Shown here piece by piece: positions 12,013-24,600 of a stretch of DNA of 64,000 bases. The stretch is taken from positions 3,782,001-3,846,000 of the forward strand of contig NC_085109.1 in the NCBI RefSeq assembly GCF_030269925.1. Direction: 5' to 3'. This DNA is from Bombyx mori. Lineage: Eukaryota; Arthropoda; Insecta; Lepidoptera; Bombycidae. The notes beneath the pieces are model-generated. The model did not search any database and was not told the DNA's origin. It worked only from the letters and a program-made list of their open reading frames with translations. The translations under genes were made by a program, and so were the position numbers. Position 1 is the stretch's first letter, and each line of letters opens with the position of its first letter.

Positions 12013-12409
12013 AGCGACTCTACGCAATACACTATTTATTCCCACAATTCATCCTTAGGACTAAATGTGTCGGTGCAACAACTACACTTAAAGCTCTTTT
12101 AAAATATATGGCCACTTACAGTCGTAGCATTAATATCATAATTTATGAGACAACTCAGATCTTCTTAAGAATCCACTTACCTGAAAAACGCTATATTACA
12201 CTTGCCACCATCTGTAACAAAAGATAAAGGTGCTTTGGTAAACTGAGCTCATATTCAGCGCAACGATAAAGTAAAACTTTAATAAATAATAGTTTAAAAT
12301 AACTAAAAAAATACGCTTATATAGAAAATACAACAAAATAATGGAAAATAAATTTTAATAATTTGAATTAAAAATAGAAAAATTGATTTTATTGTAAAAA
12401 AAGCGTGGG
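12013..12409. other. No gene; a possible micro-exon on the minus strand
   Basis: 12211-12181 (minus) is 31 nt between a good acceptor (TTTTGTTACAG) and an ideal donor (CAG|GTAAGT), coding GGKCNIAFF. Too short to trust. Confidence 0.2.
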
Positions 12410-13633
12410 CGTCTTTTCAGGATATTCAAATCAAATCAAATCAAATCAAAAAAATTTTATTCGACATAAATGAAAGTACATACTTGTTGAACGTCAAAAG
12501 AACTACCGCCAATTCACAAGAACTAGCCTCCGTCCTGAGAAGAATTGGCAAGAAACTCAGCGGGCATGTTTTTTTTTTTTTTTTTTTATAAATTATTATT
12601 TATTAATTTTTTAATATTACATTTTTTTTTTTAAATATGAGTTTTTTACAATGAGTATTATAACGTAACAATTACTACAATATTGAAATGCCCGGAGCGA
12701 GCAACTCATTCCCACTTTGTGCAATCTTCTAGATAATCATTGACTTTATAGTAAGCTTTATTGCACAGATGTTCTTTAACAGTTTTCTTAAACCTATGTA
12801 TATGTAGGTTCTGAACATCTTGTGGGATTTTGTTGTACAGGCGCACAGACAAACACCCGAATGAATTTCGTATCTTATGTAACCTACTCATCGGCACAAC
12901 AAGCTTGTGTTTGTTCCTAGTATTTCTATTATGTATGTCCGACTTTTTAGGAAACTCCTCAATATGTTTACGAACATACATCAAATTTTCAAAAATGTAC
13001 TGGGATGGCATAGTGAGAACTTTAATTTCTTTAAATTTCTCCCTCAGGGATTCCCTTGAGTGCATGTTATAAATAGCACGTATAGCTCTTTTCTGCATTA
13101 AAAATTTTACCTCTTCCACATCGGCCGCATTGCCCCATAGCAAAATGCCATAGGACATGACACTGTGGAAGTAACTAAAGTAAACTAAACGAGCCGTGTC
13201 CGCGTTTGTTAACATTCTAATTTTTTTTACTGCGTATGCTGCAGAGCTGAGCTTACTCGCCAATTTATGAATATGAGGTCCCCATTGCAGTTTGGAGTCC
13301 ACTGTTATACCAAGCAATACGGTTGACTCAACAAGCTCCAATGATTCCTCAGAAACAATTACATCACTATCCACTTGTCTCACATTTAAAGATGGTTTAA
13401 TACATTTTAAAGTAAATTTAATACATTTAGTTTTCTTACTATTCAATAATAGGTTATTGATACGGAACCAATGAACCACACACGAAATCGCATCATTCAC
13501 TTCGTCATAGACTTGTAATTGTCGTTTAATTTTAAATAATAAAGATGTATCATCTGCGAATAATACGACCTCGTGTCGGGACTCAATAAAACTAGGTAAA
13601 TCGTTTATATTATCAAAATAACCCTTCTACTCA
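12410..13633 (-). mobile_element. 5'-truncated CR1/Jockey-like LINE, 3' half of reverse transcriptase
   Basis: On the minus strand the frame is open from about 13633 to 12706. It starts inside the reverse transcriptase palm (INDLP, then catalytic FADDTSLLF at about 13530-13560), continues through HWFRINNLLLNSKKT and VLLGITVDSKLQWGPHI, and runs into the thumb and C-terminal region (SYGILLWGNA; RLYNKIPQDVQ). The 3' UTR follows, and the tail is a pentanucleotide repeat (TTTGA on this strand; TCAAA at 12427-12449 on the plus strand), typical of LINEs that end in short tandem repeats rather than poly(A). The remaining ORF, about 300 codons, is uninterrupted, so the insertion is fairly young. Confidence 0.85.
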
Positions 13634-14183
13634 TATCTGTTCATAAAATATTTATAACTACTGATACCATGCATGTTTTGAAGGGGGTCAAAATAATGTT
13701 CAAAGATTCCGTTACATACTAACATACATACGTCTGAAGCTAATAAAAGCGTATTAAACACGTTCAAATCTGAGCGCATTACTGCTTCAGAAACGTTGAA
13801 TTTAAAAACAAAACTGCAATAATGCAATTATTGTATCATTCTATGTCAGATAATGTTACACTTTTATTTATGAGTTATCTGCTCATTAACTTTGAAATTG
13901 CCAAAATAAGAAAAGTACTTCGAAAGGGATTTCTGTGATTTTTTCTTTATCAACAAGAGAAAGTAGGACATCAGCGATGCCAGGCGCAAGTCTAGAACTT
14001 AGGCTACTTCTGAGTCGGTCTCTTCATTGCTAAAGTCGCGTCTAATTTACAACGTTGACCACTCGATGCACAATGCTTCCCCACATGATTAACTTAAATT
14101 TAAAACTTCAATTTCATAAATAAAATTTTAAAACTGAATAGCTCGGTAGATAAATAAACGGCAACAATGTAACGTTTTTTCAG

Positions 14184-14296
14184 GGCGAGCTCAGCACGTT
14201 AAGAGCAGCCGGTACGTGCTGTTGTACCGGCCATATCCGCTTTACAGCTCGTTGTACGTGATCTTAAGACGGAATAAGGAAATAAATAAGCTATAA
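14184..14296 (+). other. Candidate terminal exon, product unknown
   Basis: After the acceptor TTTTTTCAG, a frame of 36 codons encodes RYVLLYRPYPLYSSLYVILR and stops at TAA, 14294-14296, with AATAAA-type signals beside it. A second frame is also open for 25 codons. The GCCGGTAC/GTACCGGC hairpin inside may be accidental. No upstream exon was found. Confidence 0.2.
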
Positions 14297-14469
14297 TGCA
14301 GCGAGCGTGTTGAGTTTTATAACTTGTGTACTTACATATTTATTTACTGTACATGTCATGTTACGTAATAGTATACAACTTTAATGGAAGCCGTTATTAT
14401 ATTTTTCGTTTGTTAAATGAAAAAAGCGTAGACAAACGTAACGTTAATTGCGTTAATCGTATAGTTTAT

Positions 14470-14887
14470 GGTAGTTTTCCAGTTACAGCACTAGAACGCA
14501 TTATGCGGCATAATGCTCAACGTTGAATGTTCCAACTACAGCAACGCTTCGCACAATCGAGCACTCTCAAAAGTACTGCTCTCGCGTGATACTCGCAATC
14601 GATACCGACTCAGTGACAGAAAATTGACAAGTGTTTTTTCTTTAATTTGGCATTGATCGAAATTTTGTTTATATTATCGTTAGTAATATTATTTAATGTT
14701 GAAAAAAATTGTAAGGCTTTCGTTTCGTCGTAGTTTCTTAGAAATAATCAATGTTAATTAAAACTGTGCTAACTTAGCGCACTATGCTGATGCATTTGAA
14801 AACTAATTCACGTTCCAATTAAGCTTTAGCATAATTCGGCATTGTGCGTCACTGAGTCGCATTATGCTCTGTAATTGGAAAACTACC
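14470..14887. mobile_element. TIR MITE, about 418 bp
   Basis: The left end GGTAGTTTTCCAGTTACAGC mirrors the right end, which is GCTCTGTAATTGGAAAACTACC on this strand. The subterminal GCATTATGCGGCATAATGC also recurs in inverted form. TAT on both sides may be a 3-bp duplication (PIF/Harbinger-like). The interior holds no gene. Confidence 0.65.
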
Positions 14888-15537
14888 TATGTTAGCGTAC
14901 AAGTTCATTTAAAAAATCTAAAGTCTCCCAAAATCCTGAAAAGGTACTATGAAACATAATTATATTCGAAGAATGAAAGGCTGAATGAATGAATGAACGG
15001 TTTAAACGACATTATTCTTAATACGCCAAATTAAAGGTCTGTTTTATTTGGTATTAGCATTAACAGTTTTGATGTTTTTAATCAAACTACAATTAAGTTT
15101 ACCATTGAACTACCTAAAAAAATTTTTTTTGTTAATATATTTTTTCCAAATTTTAAAGTTTAACTGACTACTTGAAAATTAAAAAAAATCTCGTTTAAAC
15201 TATATAGCTTTTCATCCCTTAATATATTTTTACTTACAGTGCAAATATATAAGACAAATATATATTAACCTACGAATAATAAAGCTAGTTTCGTTATTCG
15301 TAGATATTAACCTATTAAGGATCTTGATGCGAATGATTTTCACTGACAGTAAAACTACACATTCGCACAGAGACCACCGAAATTTTATAGGCAAAAGTCG
15401 CCTGTTTTGCCTTAAAGGCTTAAAGGATATGGCAAATTACCTGTTATTTTACCAGAACCAAATACTAAAATCGTTTGTGTTATATCATATCTTACAATCG
15501 TACTGCAAAAACTGAGACTTAACTAATGTCGCATGGC
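14888..15537. other. No gene recognised
   Basis: AT-rich; nothing recognised. Confidence 0.45.
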
Positions 15538-15866
15538 GGATGGCGGCATTTACGTTAGTCATATGTATGGTCTCCGGTAACCACTTTTTTTTTTTGCTTA
15601 GATAGCTGGACGAGCTCACAGCCCACCTGGTGTTAAGTGGTTACTGGAACCCATAAACATCTACAACGCAAATGCGCCACTCACCTTGAGGTATAAGTTC
15701 TAAGGTCTCAAGTATAGTTACAACGGCTGCCCCACCCTTCAAACCGAAACGCATTACTGCTTCACGGCAGAAATAGGCAGGGCGGTGGTACCCACCCGCG
15801 CGGACTCACAAGAGGTCCTACCACCAATAATTACGCAAATTATAATTTTGCGGGTTTGATTTTTGA
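15538..15866. mobile_element. Bm1 SINE with an adjoining inverted Bm1 fragment
   Basis: 15538-15583 is a plus fragment (TGGCGGCATTTACGTT to TAACCACTT). 15584-15866 is a minus copy from its T run to AATTTTGCGGGTTTGATTTT. Confidence 0.8.
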
Positions 15867-16558
15867 AAATCTCTGATCTGAGTTAAGCATATAAATCTTC
15901 GTACACAGAAATCTATTTCCACATAACGTAGATACCAAACTCCGGTCCGATTCACGAACGAACATTAATTCCTTAAAACCGCTGACGTACAAACATTGTT
16001 CACTCGCACCATCCAACATTAGGCTCAGCATCGATCCCCTCGTATATTCCAATAAAGAAGGACAAGACACTAATAACGCGACCTCAGTAAGCTCCCGAAA
16101 CGACAACTCAAGTTCTAAACGTAACCAGTAACACCAAAACGAGCCTTATAACGAACGGAATACGCGAGAAAATCGCCTAAATTGAGTCTCTGCGATAATA
16201 AATACGAAAAGAGAACCGCACGTCCGGTAAAGTTTTTAAGAGAAGGCGACGTACGTTGAATATTAGGCGAGGTAAAAGTAATGGAAATTGGATAATACGC
16301 GTCTGAAGAAATTACTGAGGCAAAACTTTTTATAAGAGAAATTACATAAAAATAATCGTTGTTCATGCAGAGCAGAAAAAAAGCAAAAGCTTTAGCAAAA
16401 GCTTTTTTACTATCGCCAACATTACTAACATACCGATATACGGCATATAACCAAACATTGAGAAGACATTATAAAAGATAGTAATAGATATACATATGTA
16501 CTAATAAATTCGAATCAATGAACCCGTGAACACATAAAACAAAATGTTTCAATTATTA
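15867..16558. other. CpG-containing stretch, no gene recognised
   Basis: Two adjacent minus-strand frames (16366-16115, 16106-15840) do not form one coherent protein and show no motif. Confidence 0.4.
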
Positions 16559-16973
16559 TCTATATATTAATACGTGAAGCAAAAACTTTGTATCCCTTTT
16601 TACGAAAATTGCGCGGACGGAGGAGTATGAAATTTTCCACACTTATAGAGAATATAGAGAAGAAGAGCACAATGCTAATATTTTTTTTAAATAATGCATA
16701 AAAGATACATTAAATCAATAAAGAAAACATTACACACACTACATACCATGTATTTGACGCACACACGCATGCATACTATTTATCAAACTTTTGTTCTTGA
16801 CGTCTGTTGTCAAATTGAGATTAAATATTGTTTGTCTTTGTTAACATTTTTTATAGTGTAGCCTTGACGAAAGTTGTGATTATAGAAGTATAAAATACAA
16901 TCATAATAGTGTACCTATAAACTTACAATTCCAATTAATTATAGTCGAATTTCGACTACTGCGGGACCTCTAG
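16559..16973 (+). mobile_element. Non-autonomous Helitron, family 1
   Basis: Starts TCTATATATTAATACGTGAA after an A. The 3' hairpin TAGTCGAATTTCGACTA is followed by CTGCGGGACCT and CTAG|T. No coding capacity. Confidence 0.8.
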
Positions 16974-17240
16974 TCATACTAAACGTTCTCGAAACTAAGC
17001 CCTTGTATTTTAAGCACCATAGTTTTAAATTGAACGTCTATTAACAATGGTACGTTTTTTTTTTATTGATCATCATCATCAGCCTGTCTCTCTACTGCTC
17101 AATGTAAGCCTCTTCCATAGTCCGCCACAATGTGTGATTCGCCGCGTTTAATTGATCGGGATATTCAATGAGATAAAAATTAGTATTGATGACGTCAAGC
17201 GAGCTCATAACTCCACGAGCAGGAAGTATATACATATGTA

Positions 17241-17468
17241 CTAGCTGGTCCGGTAAACTTTGTTTCGCCATATACATAAATTATTTCTAGGAAAGATAAA
17301 TAACCTAGATACCGACTGCAGCGCCATCTGCAGGGCTGATTTTTAAATCTAAACCATTCTCGAATCCACCTGAATGTACACTGAAAATTTCATTAAAATC
17401 GGTCCAGCCGTTTAGGAGGAGTTCACTGACAAACACACGCACAGAAGAAATATATATATATATAAAGA
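17241..17468 (-). mobile_element. Helitron-like element
   Basis: The 3' end GGACCAG CTAG|T is at 17241 (minus strand). The internal AAACGGCTGGACCGATTTTA is typical of the group, with a TA-rich 5' end at about 17468. Confidence 0.5.
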
Positions 17469-18591
17469 TATACCTAAGTACCCTACATTTCAAAACAAAA
17501 CAAATGGTTACACGGAAAGACCGATGCTCGTGTAAATGAAGTAAAGAAAACAAGGTGAAGGCAATTGAAAGTATTGTAGCAGTATGACGGGTATTCTGAG
17601 GAACGTTACTGGCGTGAGCCCGCACGGATGGGTTCCACTATCCTAAGTCTTTGTCGGGAAGCAGTAAGGGTGGCGCTACAGTAACAACCGGGTAAATTTT
17701 AAAAAAGGCGATGAAAGTTATTAGAATAAGAGAGAAATAAAAAAGGCCGAAAGAACTGTAAGCACTACAAAATCACAAAAAGTATTTTATTTAAAGCTGA
17801 TAAGAAAACGAAATCGATGTCCCCACGTTTTACCACATCAATAATTTTAAGTTATATTGACGAAATTAGTTTGGACTACGACTACGTAAACATGTGATGT
17901 CTTGTATATTACACTGTCACTAACTGCTCTGGTCATTAAATATATTAAATTTCCTAACTCAGCATACTTCAATCAGTTAACAACTGCTCAATTCGTATCA
18001 TACCCTGTGACTACGGTTACTTTTTCAAGCTTCTCCCATATGAGACGGTTCTCCTTACCTCTACCCTCCGTACTCAGGGGTCAAGAACAATGACAGACGT
18101 TGTGATGTCAATCAACTCTGATGACCAGTTAACACCAAGAGGAACGCGAACTGGTTCACTCATATGTATGATGAATATAACAGATTAACTAAAAATCGTT
18201 TTATTAAAAAACGCAAAACAGAATATTGCCATAAATCATCAATTAAAACTTATATTATACTACTCCGTGGAATTTTTCATAATTAAATTCATGAACATTG
18301 TTTTGTAATTAATGAGAAATTTTCCAGGTTAATTAGCTGTGCTCTACGTATCCTTAGGAATTTTTTGAGAAAAGTTCTGGGGAACGTTCAACTTGATGGA
18401 AATACGCCCTACCTCGCTAATGACTATCCATTTTGTTGGGGAAAATGAATAAATTCATTTTAGATATAAAGAACCAAACAAGAAATCATGATCATCTCTA
18501 TTTATCCGTGAACAGAAAAGGACAGAAACCTGAAATGCGCTAACGATAATATCAACAAAAAAATATATAGTCTATTAGAAATAAGGTATAA
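17469..18591. other. No gene recognised
   Basis: AT-rich DNA without recognisable repeats. Confidence 0.45.
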
Positions 18592-18843
18592 TTTTTTTTA
18601 TTTTTTATTTTATTGCTTAGATGGATGGACGAGCTCACAGCCCACCTGGTGTTAAGTGGTTACTGGAGCCCATAGACATCTACGACGTAAATGCGCCACC
18701 CACCTTGAGATACAAGTTCCAAGGTCTCAAGTATAGTTACAACGGCTGCCCCACCCTTCAAGCCGAAACGCGTTACTGCTTCACGGCAGAAATAAGCAGG
18801 ATGGTGGGACCTACCCGTGCGGACAAGAGGACCTACCACCAGT
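18592..18843 (-). mobile_element. Bm1 SINE, 5'-truncated
   Basis: Near-consensus body, from the T run and TTGCTTAGATGGATGGACG to CCTACCACCAGT. Confidence 0.9.
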
Positions 18844-19327
18844 ACACCTATACCTATACTCCTATCAAATCAAATACACCTATCAATTCGAGCTAAGACA
18901 AGTTAATATATCATCATGCTCAATACATTGCATTGTCATAGCATGGCTGATTGCTCTTAGGTAAGCTCGTGTTTTGAGCAATCGCAATAGAGTGAATCAC
19001 CTAACTTAAATGAGAATAAATTGTACCCGATGCAAAACGCAATGAAATTTTAGTCCATGACCTTGAATTTTTTTCCGATTATCGAAAAGTTAACTATTGT
19101 AGATGGCGACCCTTGATAGAAGTATCCTATCGAATCTACATTCTGCAATTAATTCACTATAAACATAAGCGAGTTATAAATTGTATCGATTATTTGTATT
19201 GGACACGTTGTAATAAATATTGACTGTTTTCGTCTATATTTGCAGATAAAAACGTAGGCGCGTGAAGATAAACATGATGTTTCTAGAGTGACACCAGCCA
19301 GCACTGGTAGCATCTTTGTATAATAAA

Positions 19328-19530
19328 CTAGCGACCAGCCCTCGCTTCGCTTCGGAAACATTAAAACACACATGAAACCAAAAAAAAAAAAAAAAAAAGT
19401 AGCCTATGTTCATCAGGGACAATGTCGGCTTCTAATGGAAAAAGAATCTTTCAAATCGGTCCAGTAGTTTCGGAGCCTATTCGAAACAAACAAACAAACA
19501 AATCTTTCCTCTTTATAATATTAGTATAGA
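19328..19530 (-). mobile_element. Helitron-like element with A/T expansion
   Basis: Minus strand: starts TCTATACTAATATTATAAAG and ends GGTCG CTAG|T. It contains AAACTACTGGACCGATTTGA and a poly(A) run of about 19 at 19381. Confidence 0.55.
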
Positions 19531-20441
19531 TAATTCTACTCGCTTTATCTTAGTTCAAGCAGTAAATGAATTCGATGTCGTTTTACACAAAACATTTATA
19601 TGTTAACGATCTGACTAACTTCCCGACCTTTTATCCTTGTATAATACAATAATTATGATAGGACTGCCGTCTATTGGTACACTCTTACTTAGAAGTAGGC
19701 GGGAATCAATTTCTAAATCCTACAATTCTGTGTCTAGTATTTATAGAATTCAGTTTTCATTTAAAATCTAACCCGTACCGTAATTGCAGCACTATTTATT
19801 ATTACCTTAATTGATATCCATCAACTTCCCACCCACAGTTCCGAAAGCACTAAAAATATGTACTTCAACCTCAAGACTTAAAAATAAAAAAATCACACAG
19901 ATCTTATTTTACAAAACACGAAACTGATATAAACCGTGGCTACTCTCTAGTTTCCACTTTACGACCAGACCGACAGCCCTAACTCTAAACTATATATATT
20001 TTTACACAAGCGAATCATGGCGGCGGTAGATTACAAATTAAACTTTTTACGTCCGATATAAATTCAGTGGTTAATGGATAGTTTAATTGCTATATACATG
20101 AGACGTTAATTCTGTAAATTATATTTAGTGGTAATATATTTTATTTTATTTAATAGGGGAAATTTATTATTATGCATAAGAGAAGGTACAAATTCCTGCA
20201 CGTACCAAGAACTCTACCTACTAAGACTAAACTAGAACTTAATTCCTGAACAATCCAAGCCATCTGCCCAAGCATCCGATTCCAGAGCCAAGAACTAGGA
20301 ATGAAACGGGTAATGAACTTCTCGCAAGAAAATGAGAGAAACGGATGAGGCTAGCTCGCGCAAATCAATGCAATCGTTCTGTTCCCACATCGAATCGGCG
20401 GTCGTCGTCGAGAACGTGACCGGCCTCTTGGTCAGTCGGCT
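19531..20441. other. No gene recognised
   Basis: AT-rich; nothing recognised. Confidence 0.45.
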
Positions 20442-20719
20442 TTTATTTATTTATTGCACAGGACGGTGGACGAGCTCAGGTGGACGGTGAGTCCACACGG
20501 GTAGATACCACCACCCTGCCTATTTCTGCCGTAAAGCAGTAATGTGTTTCGGTTTGAAGGGTGGGGCAGCCGTTGTAACTATACTGAGAACTTAGAACTC
20601 ATATCTCAAGCCGGGTGGCGGCATTTACGTTGTGGATGTCTATGGGGTCCGGTAACCACTTAGCCCCAGGTGGGCTGTGAGCTCGTCCACACATCTAGAC
20701 AATAGAAAAAAATAAAAAA
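20442..20719. mobile_element. Bm1 SINE plus inverted tail fragment
   Basis: 20442-20480 is the minus 3' end (ATTGCACAGGACGGTGGACG). 20489-20719 is a plus copy from GTCCACACGGGTAG to the tail AATAGAAAAAAATAAAA. Confidence 0.75.
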
Positions 20720-20867
20720 GCAGAATTGTCGCATTTAGGGCTACAAAACCCCAAGAATGTTGTTAAAAAACGTATCCATCCCCAAAGTTGAATGTTTAGT
20801 ACGATTTTTAGTCTAACAGTATCATTGGATTTTTAAGTAGTCTAAAATCAGGCTATATAACTGTTAC

Positions 20868-21290
20868 GATTAATGGATTGCCCTATCGAACATTGATAAA
20901 TGATTTTGTATGGCCACAATTGAAAGATATTGATGTGAACGTTTATTTTCAATAGGATAGCGCTACGTATGGCCACAATTGAAAGATATTGATGTGAACA
21001 GTTATTTTCAATAGGATGGCGCTCCCTGCCACCCAAATAACGACAACATCGTTCTTTTGCGTGAACTTTCCCAACTGTGTCATTGGCCATCGAGATCTTG
21101 CGATTTAGCACCTTTAGACTTTTTTTCTTTGGGGCAATATGAAAAATATCGATTCAAAGCCTCAAAGATAGAATTCGTGAAGTTATCAAGGACATAGAGC
21201 CACAAATGTACGAATTGGTGATTTAAATTTTAATGAAAACAAGATGGTCCTACAATCGTAGCTATGGCGACCATTTACCTGATATTGTTA
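20868..21290 (+). pseudogene. mariner-like transposase fossil with an internal tandem duplication
   Basis: Plus-strand fragments resemble the C-terminal half of mariner transposases: a TMINDFLWPQL-like start, then LREKFPNCVIGHRDLAI-like text, SCDLAPLDFFLWG at about 21092-21136, and VIKDIEPQMYELV-like residues. No long frame survives. A unit of about 58-60 bp starting TATGGCCACAATTGAAAGAT occurs twice (about 20909-20968 and 20969-21027), with a few differences, and duplicates part of the catalytic region. No terminal repeats were found. Confidence 0.7.
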
Positions 21291-21505
21291 TTGTTGTCCG
21301 ATAATTTCGCTTAAAACCCCCCTTTTTACATATAAAGATGAAACCTCTTATTAGAAGATACTGTATAAGAGATGCGTTTATTTGCCTTTTTCCTACTTCC
21401 AATTCAGTAACAATAGCATTTAAATAGTAAACTCTAATGGCGCATAGGACATAACCCGATTTTTGTTTAAATAACAAGTAAATTGGTTCAATTACAAGTG
21501 ACTAT

Positions 21506-21514
21506 AATTCAAGT
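21506..21514 (+). repeat. Left target-site duplication of the I-like LINE
   Basis: AATTCAAGT here matches exactly 26888-26896 at the other end of the element. It adjoins the A-rich tail (T run on this strand), as expected for target-primed reverse transcription. Confidence 0.85.
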
Positions 21515-21609
21515 CTTTTTTTTTTTTTTTTTTTTCTCTTTATTTTTTTTTTTTATAAAGAGGGTTTTCTCGATTTCGAGACGTCACCCTCAAAGTTTAC
21601 ACAAAAAAT

Positions 21610-24600
21610 TTAAGCGCGACGCTTTATACTTACGTCTACCAACTTATATAGCATTCTGGCTGCCCTCGACAAGGGGGAGGCCAAGATGCTGTTATAGACG
21701 CCTACATCCATTGCACATAAATCAAATTCTAACATAAAGCCACTGCGCTCCGCTTCACTCCGTACACACTCCTTCATTATGTGGGTTGCATCCTCGACTA
21801 CTCCACACTCGTCACAGTTTGGTGAATCGCATATTTTCATCAAAAATCCAAAACTATTTAGAGGAATGTGTCCAGACCGAAGTCTGAAGGCAGTCACAAT
21901 ATGTTTTCGATGCATATCTACTCCTGTGAACCAAGGGAGACGAGAAAGGCTGGGCTGTATGGTTCTATACCATATACCTTTAGTTCGTGATCTCTCGTCA
22001 AAATATTCTTTCCAAAAATCTATGCATTGTCTTCTAACTAAATAAATAATATCACTAAAATAAGGTAAACAATCAAGAAACAGTCCGTCAGTGATGGCTT
22101 CTTTCGCTAGACGATCAGCTACTTCATTTCCGTACAATCCAATATGAGCCGGCACCCATTGCAACACTATATTCTTTTTCTGCATTTTACTAACGGTCTC
22201 CAGGATCCTGTAGGCTATCGGTGCGCCTCGAAAGATCGAGGTACATCGAGCCAAGTGTTGTAACGCACTCTTGGAGTCCGTCAGTATTACAAAATTACCG
22301 GATTCAAATGACGCGACATAAGACACTGCTTCTGCAATTGCTAAAAGTTCTACATACATTATAGATACTTTAGCCGCTAGTTTAACTTTAATAGAACCTT
22401 GCGTCTGCGGGTCGAACACTGCCAAGCCCGACTCGTCCCCTTCCTGCGATCCATCAGTATAAATTGAATAATAGTTCGAATAATTTAAATTTAAATATTG
22501 ATTGCATGTACGTTTTACGAAATCACAATTATAAGTACGTTTAGCCTTTTCCAAATCATCGATTTTAGTTTTAATTATATTAGATAGGTCCACACTGCTT
22601 ACCCATGTATCAAGAGAGAAACATTCCATTTGCTGAGAAGTATAAATAGGATAGATATCGAGTGATTCATGTACTGTTACTAACAAAGGTTTTTTCCTCC
22701 GTCTCCAATATACTACGTCACGACAAAGTTCTACAAGTCGATTCAGTGACACAATTAGTTTGTTATCTTTGAATGATTTAGCTTTCAACCAGAATTTACC
22801 GGCTAGATAGTACCTACGCACAAATAGTGGTTGCAAATTGAGCTCCCATTCCATTACATGTATAGGCGTACTTTTCACAAAACCACCAATTACTCTCATA
22901 CATTGATTTTGGAGTCTATCGAGCTTAACTGTCTTACTCTTAACTGCGTTATCATAAAGGAAACTGCCATAGTCTAATCTAGAACGAACGATAGATATAT
23001 ATAATCGTCTTAAATGATCTGGATGTACTCCCCACCCTGAACCGGCTAAAACTTTAAAATTTTTTAATGTTTTCGAACATTTCTCGATTAATTCTTCAAT
23101 ATGTTTGTTCCATTTTAACGAGCGGTCTAACCAGAAACCCAAGTACTTGACACAATCTACTACTTGTAACGGTATGTTGTTAATAAAAAGGTTGACATGT
23201 TCTCTTCTATACCCTCTTTTGAATATACATACTTTACTTTTAGATGACGAGATTTCCAAGCCTATCTCTGAAAGCGATGTAATCATTTTGTTCAAAGAAG
23301 TTTGTAGGCAATTAGCACCCTCACTAATATTACTAATGCTCGTATACAACACAAAGTCGTCCGCGTATTGAGAGATAGATACCGCATCATTTGTTATATA
23401 GCTGCAGATGTGCATAGTAGCTATGTTAAACAACAACGGCGAGATTGGGTCGCCTTGAGCTAAACCTTGACCAGAAGAACGGCAAATATATGAGTTTCCA
23501 GTGTATATTCTTAATTTTTTAATTTTTAAAAAGTTCCAGAGGTATCGACACATTTTATTTCCCACTCCTATTTGATCTAAAGTCTGGATTAACGATTTTA
23601 TGTTTATGTTATTGTATGCGTTATCTATATCAAGAAAACAACCTATTGTCAAGTTATTGACTGAAAACGCTGAATGGATTTGCGAAACTAAATCGACGAG
23701 ATTATTTAATGTAGAACGGCTTTTTCTAAATCCGGTAGTATCCGGTGAGAGTAAATTATTTTTTTCAATAAACCATTCTAACCGATTTCTTAAAATGCTG
23801 TGGAAAATCTTACATAAACACGACATCATTGCAATAGGTCTAAATGCAGATGCGCTGTGAGGGTCACGTCCGGGCTTAGGTACAGGTGTGATGGCGATAT
23901 CTCGCCACTGGGCCGGTACGAAGCCGGTGTCGTAAAAACGGTTATAAAGTGATAACAATATAACCAATGCGTTCTCAGGCAAGTGCTTAATCATTGAATA
24001 AGAAATATTATCACACCCGGGTGCGGTATCCTTTGCGCGGATACAGCGTTCCAGTTCCTGACTAGTGATAGGAATTTCTAATTTATGATTACAAGAAGAA
24101 AATGATGGGTTTTTAGGGGAGACGTAATCTGGTGTCATACTATACAGAAGGGTACTAGCGTTTTCGTCACTGACATATTGTTTAGAAGTTCTACGGCCTT
24201 TAAACCATTGCATTCTTTGCCACATCTCACTTTGCGTTGTTGCGCCATCTATTGCTGTACAATATCCCTGCCAAGCTTTATCTCTAGTATTTCTGATCAG
24301 TTTTTGTGAGTCACGTATTTTTTCATTAAGTAGTTTCAAGTTCCTAGGCGTCGGATTGCGTCTAAACGTCGAAAGGGCCAATCTACGTATCGCTACTGAT
24401 CGAGACAAATCTGCGTTCCAATAGGGTTTAGGTGAGAAAGTACTACTGGGATCTGTATTATATCGAATATATGGAACATGAACGTCTGCTGCTATATTTA
24501 GATATTCTATAAAATGATCGTACCCTATTTGTAGGTTCTCCGACACGATATAATTACTACATAAAGATTCCAGCAATGTCTTATAACCGTCCCAATCGGC

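Noticed and set aside
12181..12211. 31-nt micro-exon on the minus strand
   Set aside because: Excellent splice sites but too short; such pairs arise by chance in 64 kb.
15840..16366. Two adjoining minus-strand frames as a broken gene
   Set aside because: No motif, no common family and no plausible splice structure.
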